Origin: Oenanthe sinensis
Lineage: Eukaryota > Streptophyta > Magnoliopsida > Apiales > Apiaceae
Length of the DNA: 64,000 bases
Reading direction: 5' to 3'
Assembly: GCA_028671895.1 (NCBI GenBank)
Contig: CM053802.1
Location: forward strand, 37,300,201 to 37,364,200
Shown here: positions 36,101 to 46,975 of the stretch, piece by piece
Numbering within the stretch: position 1 is the stretch's first letter
How the letters are laid out: each line of letters begins with the position of its first letter
The notes under the pieces: generated by a model
The model's input: the letters and a program-made list of their open reading frames with translations, nothing else
Database searches by the model: none
What the model was told of the DNA's origin: nothing
Made by a program: the position numbers and the translations under genes

Positions 36101-36753
36101 CCAATCTAACCAGAGATCATCAATCCTTGACAGATAGATAGTTTGAGAATATTACACAAAAATACTTAAACAAAGTGCTATCTACTTAAATTGTCTACAA
36201 TTTTTTTGAAAAATGAAATACTAGTGTTCTTTCTAGAAGGAGGGTCTGTTAGGTGGATTAACCAATCAAACTTTATCTTCTTTAAATAGGCTGAGGAATT
36301 ACAGTATAATAGATTTCTCCTGCAAATTACTTATGAAGTGAAGAGAAGCAAAGAGGCTGTCACACACAAATGGTTTATGGAGATTGTAGGAAGTTGGCTC
36401 TGCATAGACAGACAAATAGACAGATGAGCAAATTTTCTCTAAAGTATATTGATGTTGAAGGGAATGATCAAGACATGCTAATAGAAGAAAAGCAAATCAA
36501 ATTTTAAGAAGGTGTGGGTCATTACTTTTGGTATCAACCTATGAGTGGGAAAGTTAGTGTTTTGATGTTGAAAGATTTAAAAGGACAAGAATGTAGTGCA
36601 AATTATCTAAGAGCAGCTTATTGTCAAATCAAATGTGAGAATGAACAAATGAAGAAGTTGAAGAAGTATATTGGTGAAGCTCTTGCTGTTGTTGAGGAGA
36701 ATATGCTGAAGTCATTTCTGAAGAACAATTCAGCCTTTGAGAAGGTCAATTGA
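33175..36753 (+). pseudogene. Element D third ORF (SIRE-type), broken
   Basis: A plus-strand series of frames: 33244-33804, 33777-34007, 34978-35232, 35417-35797 and 36514-36753, with stops and frame changes between them. The first is helical and Leu-rich. The middle is Ser/Glu/Thr-rich with repeated E-S-[TE] and S-E-S-T triplets encoded by the D-specific word CAGAGTCT. 35417-35797 looks like a coiled coil (heptad-like Leu/Ile/Val). The last is Lys/Glu-rich and ends at 36753. The general build (domain, low-complexity linker, coiled coil, charged tail) and the untranslated sequence after it match the third ORF of A and E, but direct protein similarity is weak. The N-terminus was lost at the 33174/33175 border. 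Confidence 0.55.
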
Positions 36754-37130
36754 GAAGTAATTCTTTCCCCTTGTAAATTTTATACTGTTCAAGATTAATT
36801 GTTTCATTCTTTAGTTTTGACATCATCAAACCTTGATTTATGCTTAAAATTTTATATTTATTTCGATGATATACAAAATACTAGAACAGAGTTTAACATA
36901 GATATATATGTAATAGAATAAGTCTTTCTAGTCTCTGATCCAAGTTAATATAAATCAGAGTCCAGTTAGTCCATGTACAAGTATCAACAGTATTTGTACT
37001 TACAAGATTTTCTAAAAAAATAAAACCAGAGTCTGGAGTTCAATCAGAGTCTATAGACTATCAGAGTCTATAATATGTCAGAGAATGAAGATCATTAAAG
37101 TGTCAAGATTTTCAGAGTCTATAAAGTTGA
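33200..37130. repeat. D-specific word family CAGAGTCTA
   Basis: At least 25 near-copies of CAGAGTCTA or its complement TAGACTCTG, both in the third ORF (33220, 33250, 34200, 34370, 34985, 35060, 35085, 35930, 36085 and others) and in the non-coding 3' part. The densest cluster is at 37022-37120. These words are absent as a family from the other elements. Confidence 0.8.
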
Positions 37131-37300
37131 AGCTAAATTTGGAAGACGATCATAGTAATAGAAAGTCTTCGATGATAAAAACAAATATATTGCAGATATG
37201 CTATGGGAAGGAAGTAGAATTACAAAAGGAAACTGTTAACTAATAATTAGGAATTCTATTCTTATTGTAATTTGATTTTCTGTTATTAGTTGATAGGCAG
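36754..37300 (+). other. Element D 3' untranslated region and partial 3' LTR
   Basis: After the third ORF a stretch (36810-36860) resembles the region between third ORF and LTR in element A, but the expected purine tract and LTR start TGTTAG are missing. From about 36866 the text instead resembles LTR sequence (GATGATATACAAAATAC) and then carries the dense D word cluster. The likely reading is a 3' LTR whose first bases were deleted. Element E interrupts it at 37300/37301. Confidence 0.45.
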
Positions 37301-37625
37301 TGTTAGACAGTATGAGTGTTGCAGAAGCGGGGGTTGAATGCAACTTGATAATTTATCACTAATCTTGCTAACAACAAAACAAGAAATAATAAAATCAAGT
37401 TAAGAATGTAAACAACAGGTAGCAAGTAAAAGAAGAAAGGTGTATAGCTTTAAAAATTAATTTATTAATTTTTGTTTTGCTATAACTGACTGGAAGATAT
37501 TTCCAGCTTCAATAGATATAATAACAATGGAATGCTAATGTTTCTATGCTTGAGAAAAGTTAAGCTCAGTTGCATAAGGGAGAGTGTTTGTGAGATATGT
37601 GTATTTAAGCTAAAAACACATATCT
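37301..37625 (-). repeat. Element E 3' LTR, left part
   Basis: Starts TGTTAGACAG, with GGGGGTTGAATGC 30 bases in, as in the LTR of A. It is cut at 37625 by element F and resumes at 51633. Total LTR length would be about 1270 bp. Confidence 0.8.
37621..37625. repeat. Target-site duplication of element F (left copy)
   Basis: tatct before TGTGACACC, equal to 51628-51632 after TTATTACA. Confidence 0.92.
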
Positions 37626-38410
37626 TGTGACACCCCCAGATCCGGGGTCAAGGATCTAGGCCATCACAATCCAATTCCACAATAAAATACTCACCTGCTT
37701 AACAATTATATCACAACATATCCTGGTGACCCCAATCCAAATACACAACTCGAGCCATAGCCTCAGAAAACGAACTTAAAATAATAACAGTTATTATAAT
37801 TCAACTGTAATAAACTCAGGATCTCGTTGTTTCAACATTTATTATTACATTACATATTTTCCAACAAGTCTTAGGATTCTAAACTGCAATCATATCTAGC
37901 TTACACAACCTGTAGAAGCCTTGAACCTGACTAACTCAAGCTCGAGCCTCTTCTTTCCTTTGCATCCCATGGGCAAGTCTTACTGCAAGTTTTAAAGTTT
38001 ACAAAAACAAGAATGAGCCAAAGAATGCTCAGCAAGATATATATTAGAATATTTTGTAACTTGCACCAAGAAAAGGGTGGCAACGAATTATTATACCAAC
38101 ACGATGTCCAACAATATCAGTAGATAATTTGCAATACTTTTCCAGCAGAAAGTTTAGCGAAATATATTTCGACAATAATTGAATCAGAGTTTACGATGCA
38201 AGAAGATTTTCAACATAAGTATGCAGTTCAAGTTACTGCGATACCACAATTTAAGATTCACAGTTTTGGGAACAACAGAATCGACAATTTAGCACAATGG
38301 CATCAACCACAGAGTACCATTTATTCGAGCATCAATAAGAAGGCAGTTCAAGATACTGCGAAAAGAATCAATAAAAGCTCAACAATTCTCATTCACACTT
38401 TCGCTAGTGT

Positions 38411-38551
38411 AGGACCAATGAAAGTTCAACAGTTCCCATTAACACTATCCTTAGTGTAGGACCAATGAAAGTTCAACAGTTCCCATTAACACTATCCTTA
38501 GTGTAGGACCAATGAAAGTTCAACAGTTCCCATTAACACTGTCCTTAGTGT
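38411..38551. repeat. 47-bp tandem repeat in F 3' LTR (3 units)
   Basis: Three nearly perfect units of AGGACCAATGAAAGTTCAAC...CCTTAGTGT (38411-38457, 38458-38504, 38505-38551). Each carries ACACTATCCTTAGTGT, which can pair into a short hairpin. Confidence 0.92.
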
Positions 38552-39229
38552 AATGTCAAATTCCAATTGGAAGAAAAGAAGATACTGGAGCATCCACCGC
38601 GCCTATTGTACACGATGATCAGTCGTATAGTACAATAGTTAAGTAACCTTTTCTACTAGTAGAAGGATGATCCAAAACAGGTCATCACCCTAGGCAACAC
38701 ATGGGCCTTTAAATGCTGGACCGGCGCCACTCGGCCTCTTACGCTAGATGGACTGTGCCGCACACAAGCCTCTTACACTTTATATCTCCAGTTCCCTTTG
38801 AGTACAATCAACAAGTCTAGAAGGGAATTTAATACAACCTTCTAGGATAACAACAACAAAGCTTTCTGGGAATATTCAAATCAAAGTGTGGAAGGGAATT
38901 TAATACGACCTTCCAGAATAACAACAATCCTGTCTAGGATTTCAACCTCAGATAATGGATTCACTTCCGGAATTATGTGGAAGTAATCTCGTATATATGT
39001 GGGTTGACTCTCAGTCAACTAATCAATAAGATAAAAGCAATTGAATCAAGAAGACTCAAGAACATGACCGGGGAGTCGCTATATTAAAATATAATAACTT
39101 TAATGAAGAGTATTGAATTAGAACCAAATATAAGTCCCGAAAGACCCAAGTATATATGGGAAGAATGTCAGGATTATTCATTCCTTCCCTAGTGTGGGGT
39201 TGTTAGCCCAAAAATATTCGCAGAATATT

Positions 39230-39770
39230 TTATTGTTAATTAAATAATCTATATTTAATTAAAAAAATAATATTTAAAGAGTTTCTCGGAAGCTCCAAAA
39301 TATTTTTAGAGATCATCAAAATATTTTAGTAGTGATTCGGGTACTCTGCTAACCCTCGAATCTCAGTAGCTCGGGATGATTAAAAATAATCAAAGTAAAA
39401 CAATTTTTAAATATTGTTTCGGATAAAATCAGTCGACAATAATTGTCTTTTAAAATTCCCAATATTTAAATAATAATAAGATAATATTTAATATTTTTAA
39501 AACAATTAATAGAATATAAATATAATTAAATGATCTAGTTTTGAATGCTTCGAAAGATTTAAATAATATTTAATTAATATTAAATAGTATTTAAATAACC
39601 TTCAAAATGAATTGAAAATAATTCATTAATATTGAAACGTTATTCAACCCTTTTTAAATAATATTTAATTAATATTCAAATATTATTTAAATAATTAAAA
39701 TAATTATTTAAAATAATTAAGTGGATGATCCTCAGTGATCATCAAATAATCCTCAATACATTATGAATCA
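39230..39770. repeat. AT-rich TTAAATATTATTTAA-like block in F 3' LTR
   Basis: About 540 bp made largely of AATATTTAATTAATATT-like palindromic words. An equivalent block is at 48580-49120 in the other LTR and at 60960-61420 in element G. Confidence 0.75.
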
Positions 39771-42277
39771 AAATAATTTTGATCGTTATCGACTACCGTC
39801 GAGAAAATACCCGACTCTCCCCGGTTAACCATCGAGTATGAATGTTGTAACTCGATACTCCAACAAATATCTCTAAAAACTTACTATGCGACTCTAATTT
39901 TTCAAGAAGTTCAGAGTCATCAAAGAATCAAGTAAGAAAGGGGAAAGCACAGTTTTTGGTTGATATAAACAATTTATACTCAACAAAGCTTTATAACCAA
40001 GAATTTGTTAAAAGCTCAAGATTTCAAGGACTCGAGATATTTGCATATACAAGAATCAAAATATTCTGTAATAGAATTTGAAAATAGAGTTAGAAATCTT
40101 GCCTGGTGTCCATGATGCATATCCAAAGTTTCTCTCGTTCCTGATAGTCATATTAATAGATATAATAATCTAGATTAGTTCTCTTAAAGAAAGTTCTACC
40201 TTAACTACTAATGAACAAAATCGAATTCTTTAACTAATTACAACATTGTTACGCTAGGACCTCGATACTAATCCCCAAACCTATATCGAGTCCAATTATG
40301 ATCATTACAACCCGTACTTATTCGTTTTATTACCTCTTATTTTGCCCGATATTTCATTTCTTCGGACCTACTTTAGCTACTCGTAAGACTATCCTCTCCA
40401 TAGTTTTTAATCAAGTTCTTTGCACCTACGCATAGTCATGATGTTCCTTAACAACTTTCGTTACTGGGTCGACTCGAGACAAGTCCTCTATCTTACTCGA
40501 AATCGTCTCCCAAAACGGTTGTTTAACATTTTCCTCATGTTCATTTCACTTCAACCCCTGTTTTCTAGCATTTTTAATAAATTGGAACTTAATCCATTTG
40601 ACATGATTCCTTTTCTCAGGTCTCCCTTGTACTACTAATAACATGCTATAAAAATTTCAACTCGAGCTCAGGTTGTTAGCTAGATGAAACAATTCTCCAA
40701 AGTTCAATGTTTAATCACTTCGTAGGTTATGAATAACCTTTACTAAAATAGCTATATCTCCTAGCTCATTAATCCAATTGACTCACCGTTTGAGGCTACG
40801 CAAATTAGACTCCAATTATAACATAGACCCAGAAAATACACAGTCCAGAAATAGTGTTAAGTATTCCAAACAATTCATTCAAAACAGTGGCTCCAGAATT
40901 CCTGTTTCTGAAAATTACTATTACATGACTTGCACTCAACCAATTTTAATAAATCCGATTTTACTCCTTTTAATCCCATTCTTCTTCCCATGTAATCTCA
41001 GATGTTCCTAGTATTTTAAATAAAAGTTTCAAGATTTATGGAGTCCCCTAACTAGGGTGATCATAGCCTCAAAGTTTAAGGAAAACAGGATTTTCATTTT
41101 CTGCGCTTCCGTTACTAAATCCGCCATAACTTTTGACTCGTAACTCCAAATGACGCAAAATTAGCGCCCAAACGATCTAGAGACTATCTACTATCTAACC
41201 ATATCAGCCATAAGCCAAGAACAGTGGCCGAATATTCCCAGATTTTCTGGACAGTTTACAGCAGTAAGGTTCTAAAAAAAATTGGCATGGTTACGTTTGT
41301 ACGTTCATCGTTTTCCATTTTTATTCTACTCCAAATCAACCAACAAACAATCCCAAACTCCTCAACCAACACCAACAATCAACATACTACAATCCCAAGC
41401 AACAAAAATCAATTTAGCTCAAGAATTAAGAGTTTAACAATTATTAACCAAACACATGCATCCATGCTTAAACAATGCTACCCATGGCTTGTATAACCTT
41501 AAACAATCATCAACCAAGCCAAATGAACTCAAGAATCAAAGAAAATAAATTTTTAATTTTCGTAGTTACTGTTCATCGTCACTTTCAACTCAAGAAATGA
41601 ACATGCTATGGAGTGTGGGTATGAGAGATGTTACCATAGATGTGTAGAGCTTGGAAACACCTTTCTTTTAAGCTATTAAACACCATAATCCATGGAGGCT
41701 AGCTTGATTTCTCTTCCTCTCTTGAAAATTCTGCCGAGAGCTTTTCCAATGGGGGAGAAGAACTGATTTTTTTCTTATTTGTGGATATAGTGGAGCGAGT
41801 GTTTTAAAAGGGTTCGTGCGGTAGTCGCGTAATTTCCCGATAACGTTTTAATCTCTCGTTATCGTACTCTTTTTCTTTCGTCCCACCTAGGTTTTAAAAA
41901 CTTAAAATCTCATATTATGATTCTAATATATTTTAGAATCATTAAATTAATGCTCTTTAATTGTTTCGAGAATTTACGAAACAATTCTCCGAATAAATAC
42001 TAATTACTTACACCGTCTCTCAAATTCTGTCACGACTTCCATCCGGACTTCCAATTTATTTTGTTGGACCAAAAATACTTATAAGTCCTATATTGATTGC
42101 GTATGCCACCGTAACATCGATACGCATATTTTTGTATATCCCGTATATTAATAATACGGCCTCACATTTCAAGTACCTTATGAAGAAATAAATCCATAAA
42201 ATCATTCATTCATAAAATGAAAAATTTTTATCCAAAAATCTTAATAATCCCAAACGTCAGAAATATGGGTTATTACA

Positions 42278-42295
42278 GTCTCCCCTCCTTAAAAG
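42278..42295 (-). other. Element F polypurine tract
   Basis: The minus strand reads AAGGAGGGGAGAC directly before the LTR start TGTAATAACCC. Confidence 0.85.
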
Positions 42296-45200
42296 AATTC
42301 CGTCCTCGGAATTTACCTGCGAACAACTGTGGTTACTATCCTCACACCTCAATTTCGAATTCTCATGTTGAGTCTTCAACCTACTCAGTTTCGTACAACA
42401 ATACTTCACTTTTCAACACTTTCTTTATTCCGTCAATAGTCTTTATAAGTTCGTACTCTAACGCATGCCTAACGCCCACGCTATAATTTACTAACATTAA
42501 CATACGATACGCACGATGGATTCATTAAAATTGGGAAAAAAAGCGTCACTTCATATGCACCTTAATATATTCCGAGACCTTAAACAATTCAATACTCCTC
42601 GAGCTTAAGTTCTCTCTCTTACTAAATCTCGTTACTTCTTTCCACGATAATGTTTTCAGCAACACCAAGTCTTTCACTTCATACTCTCTGCCTTTCCTGG
42701 CTTGATCACCAACTTGCTTTATCTATCTTGAGTTATCATTAATCACTTTCAAATATTACAATTTGCATCATATGCCTGTCAAACCGGTTCTTATTCTCAG
42801 TTATCTATCATTCATCGATTTTGTCCCTGGCACAAAGTAGATCGATACTTTCGTTCGCACTAAACTTCGTAAGGGGCATGACTATATATGAGTGATAACC
42901 AGAGTCATATAAAAGCTCTAACCGTAGTAAGTAACTACCACCACTCCTTTTTGAAATCCAAGGTACAAACTTTCTATAAAAGATAACCTTGTACATAATT
43001 TTAATAGAGATCTTTTCAATGAAGATCATTGTAACAAAACAATTGATCAGAGTAGTTTGTAATCAATAAACTCATTTTTAATGTATATGATAAATAAGGA
43101 GAAAATAATTTAGATATGACTGAGAACAACCATATTTGTACTCAAGATGGCCAGTCTTTAGTACTTTCTGGAATACAACACATAATCGAGTGGTTGCCCA
43201 CCAGACTTTTGTCACACAGACAAGAAGTCACACCATATGCATTGTTTATCTCAATCGGATGAAAAATAGTTAACATTTTGAAGAAAATAATTTTGAAAGG
43301 GAGAGAAAATATATTTTGAAATTTTCATTCTTTAATGCAGTACGAACTCAATATACAACAGTCCCTACTCATTTTGGGAACCTATTGACAAAATCCCCGA
43401 ATTTCTCATTTCTATTCTTTCCGAATGAATTAAATCCTTAAGACTTTTATTGTCTTTGTACTTACTCCACTTCTACCCATTCAAATAATATTTCCAAAGC
43501 TTAAGTGCAAACATTATAGCTATCGCTCTAACTTTTAGGTAGGATACCTTAATTCATATTTCTTCAGTTACTCAGACGCATATGAAATTATTTCTACTAT
43601 GTTGCTTCTGCACACCATCAAATCCCTCAAAGACATGTCATTAATAATTACAAGATTTACCTTTTATCCTCTGGTAGTCGCAACAACGGCCGTTACCCAT
43701 CTATTCTTTAATTTCCTTGAAATTTCCTTCACCACATACTATATGTCTCAAAATTTAACTCATTTTACCCAAAACTCATTCTTATGGGATTTGTCATCCA
43801 ACCTCTTTTCTCTTAAGATTTTCTAATGATATATATATTTACCTTCGGTTCTTCCTTCACCTTTAGACAGATCAGGATATCTTCTTTGAAGATTATGACA
43901 ACTTATCCAATTATTTCTTACAACTCCAATTAATCCTTGGAAGGTACAGGTGTATACATTAATATAACCTACCTCATCGAAGACTCATATTGTCCTTATC
44001 GCATTCTCAATGCCATACTTGGCATACTATCTAGGTAATTCTGTAGTTGGCGATAACCTATCCTCAATATATCTTCTCCAGTAGACTAATTTCTTCGAGT
44101 GGTCTATCCATATCATCGATATCCAATATTGATCGCTAAATTAATCAATTCACTTAATCCATTCTCACCAATGTATGCGCAGTCTCATACCGCTATCCGC
44201 TTCCTTTACACAAAACATGTGCACCTCATAGTAACACTTTCAATCTTATGATACCTTTATATATAATAGTCCTTATAACTGAGTGACTAACTCTTTTATG
44301 CTGGCAGGTGTCATCTTCTAAGATGCCTCTAATGCTGACGCTGCTCCTCACACTGGCTCAATGGCGAATGATATAATCTCTAACGGATGATAACCCCAAA
44401 ATATCACTAAGGGTTACTTTTCCCCAATTCTTTAACTACTCTCCTTATTGGATAGTTCTTTTGTCATATCCATTACCGGTGCCCCATAACTTGGCATCCA
44501 ACGCGTAATATACTTTTTACTTGAATCTTAATTTAAACCTTCTCACTTCATCTCTATCTCCCAATCCCAACTTTATCCAATGTCGGGAAATCTTAACTTC
44601 ACTGTTTTATTATTACCATCAGTTTAAACATTCTTATTTGGACATTCATCCCGTCTCACATCACATCAATTCTTCAATCTGGAAGGGACTTAAATCTATG
44701 TCAAACCAATACACCAGTCAATCTTGATACCATAATACCTTTCCCTTATTCTCCATATTTAAAACATGATATCCCTTCTTTCAGGGCAATCATTCTCATA
44801 ACATCTAGACTTTATAATTATAGCCTCTTGTTGTCCATTTCACATATTTCCCAATATCAGTCTCACTGTTTAGTAAATGAGGTCTTGATTGACTTGGGTG
44901 AACCATAATTAACTGCACTCCAACACGCTCAGATTTCTTAATCCACTGTTCTTTCTTCCTAGTTAAAAGTTCATGGTAGTTTTATATATGTTGTTCCTCA
45001 AATTCTTTTTTTTTTTTTTTCTCCATGTCTCTTTCTCAACCATTTCATTTCAACTTCCCTCTATAACCACTTATTGAATCTATATAGTAGTTATTTCCAA
45101 CACTAAGGATCTAATTGAATCCCCAACATCCGAGGTGACAATCTTGCCAATAACTGTAAATTTCAATTCATAATCTAACACACTCTTGTTTCGGTCTAAA

Positions 45201-46959
45201 CTCCAATCACATCTGAATTTCCAGATACTTAGGAACAGTTACATAATACAGGGAATAGTTATGGCTACAAAAATCTTTGTTCGATAAAGTTCATAGGAAT
45301 TCTCGTTGAATCAACGACCTTATTAGGTCTCCAATAATTTCTCTTCAGAACTTTTCAATCAGCACATAATAACCTTATATATGGCAATGTAGGGAAACAG
45401 GGTAATATTATATGATTTGGTCATCCTATAGTCACTACCGTTAGTCCTATTATAACTCTTTGTGGGTTGAAATATACCCCTGAGCACCAAACACGCCAAA
45501 TCCATCATTCAATTTTTCTCAAGATAAATACTACTGTATGTATGACAAACTCCTTTATTTCACAGTACTCCGACTCGATAACGTTTTAGCAGAACAAAAA
45601 CATAGATTAGCTCAGACTCATAACTCAATCAGACATACCCGACTACACATTTGGTTATTAAAACCCAACATCAAACTCAACCAAACAAATCCCCATTGGG
45701 GAACTCATAATTTCTCATTACAGCTATGCCTCGATATTCTCTCATTATAGACTTTCATGTCTCTTAAGTCATCATGTATATACACTTTATTATGTCATTA
45801 ATCCCTCTAAATCCTCAATATTAACTCATATGTAGGTGGCCATAACCTTTAAGCCATGCTTCTCTATTTTCTCCTGAAAATTTCATTTACACGTCTTCTT
45901 AACTCTAAGTTTATTAAACTTAAGTGAATGTATTTCCTACAGAAAATTGGGCATGACTTATTCGTATTTAGACTATGCCCGGTGTAAAAACACCTCAATT
46001 ACAATCCCAAACATTCACAAACAATCTTTGTCCTCTAGGGACCTCAAACATCAATGTCTAGTCAGTCATCTACAACATAATGTATATCAAAAGAATGATA
46101 AATAGAGTCACTATATGTATATCTGTACTCTCGAACATCCTCAAAGTTAGTCAACAACATTATTGACGGTCACTTCCTCATACCATCAATCTTATTCGCT
46201 CCATAACATTAACAAGGATTTGCTGAAATGCACAATACCTCTTCGGGTTATTGCCAAATGATGAAGATTCTATCCACTATAGGCAGTCTCAATCAAGTTT
46301 AGCTTATGGATCTATCATTGGGTTACAGGACTTTTTCCCGAACCTCCTATCTCAACTTAAACTATTTCATCATCAATGACTACTCAGACCCTTCTATAGT
46401 CCGGAATTCCACTATTTAAAAGAATGAGCATCGTACAAGCACTTATGCAATAGCTCATCTATATTGGTTAACCTTACCATCATATTTGCAATGTGGTGGT
46501 CATCTCTGCAAGGGCTTACTTTAATCCAATATTCATAATATAATTAAAAACTACACCAAGTGTATATCTTAACTCTTTGTTGTGACTCTACATTGTACGC
46601 ATACCATACATCATCTAAATTAATGCTTTACTTTGTACTATCATAGAATCCTCAACAAAATCCTCAACAAAATCCTCGTATTCCTCATACTCAAACAAAC
46701 ATCAATATTATCCTTAGACCCATCATACATCTCGTTAGTCTTGCAAATACCGGGTCATTTCTTATTTGGAAACAATTCCTCGAATCCGACACAAAATTAT
46801 AACCCCAAAAGGTTCTCCATGATCTTGACATTACTAACTTAAGGTACTTGTCAAGGTTCTATCTCATTCATTGGCACTACATCCGGTAGTCCAATACGAA
46901 CTCCTATCTTACATATATATAACTCTTAACTCTCTCGTATCTAAGTACTATGACTCAGA

Positions 46960-46971
46960 GCTCTGATACCA
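46960..46971 (-). other. Element F primer-binding site
   Basis: The minus strand reads TGGTATCAGAGC four bases inside the 5' LTR, as in element G (63111-63122). Confidence 0.9.
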
Positions 46972-46975
46972 CCTC

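Larger units (their letters stand above)
37626..42277 (-). repeat. Element F 3' LTR
   Basis: 4652 bp, TGTGACACCC to GGTTATTACA on the plus strand, nearly identical to 46976-51627. It holds three 47-bp tandem units (38411-38551) and a very AT-rich block (about 39230-39770). Small frames at 38196, 40420, 40778 and 41224 occur in both LTRs simply because the LTRs are copies. Confidence 0.95.
42278..46975 (-). other. Element F internal region, no intact coding sequence
   Basis: 4.7 kb with no frame longer than about 75 codons of any meaning. The minus strand at about 42640-42740 encodes a weak match to the gypsy integrase C-terminus (R-x-Y-E-V-x-D-x-V-L-L-K, then S-W-K). The sequence beside the purine tract matches the usual end of gypsy pol. 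So the region looks like a decayed or replaced gag-pol. A poly-T run lies at 45007-45022. Confidence 0.6.

Noticed and set aside
36253..36262. Start of D's 3' LTR at TGTTAGGTGG after a purine-rich stretch
   Set aside because: It would put the last third-ORF piece (36514-36753) inside the LTR, and the UTR-like text at 36810 argues against it. Kept only as an alternative.
38196..38459. 87-codon frame present in both F LTRs and, longer, in G
   Set aside because: F's copies are identical because LTRs are copied during insertion. In G it is antisense to the element and lies in a tandem-repeat region. No codon signal or known domain.
41224..41496. 90-codon frame identical in both F LTRs and in G
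   Set aside because: The DNA around it is also almost identical between F and G, so identity is not evidence of coding. It is antisense to the element and of low complexity.
45000..45025. Poly-T run as the tail of a processed pseudogene or SINE
   Set aside because: No target duplication or SINE/exon-like sequence beside it.
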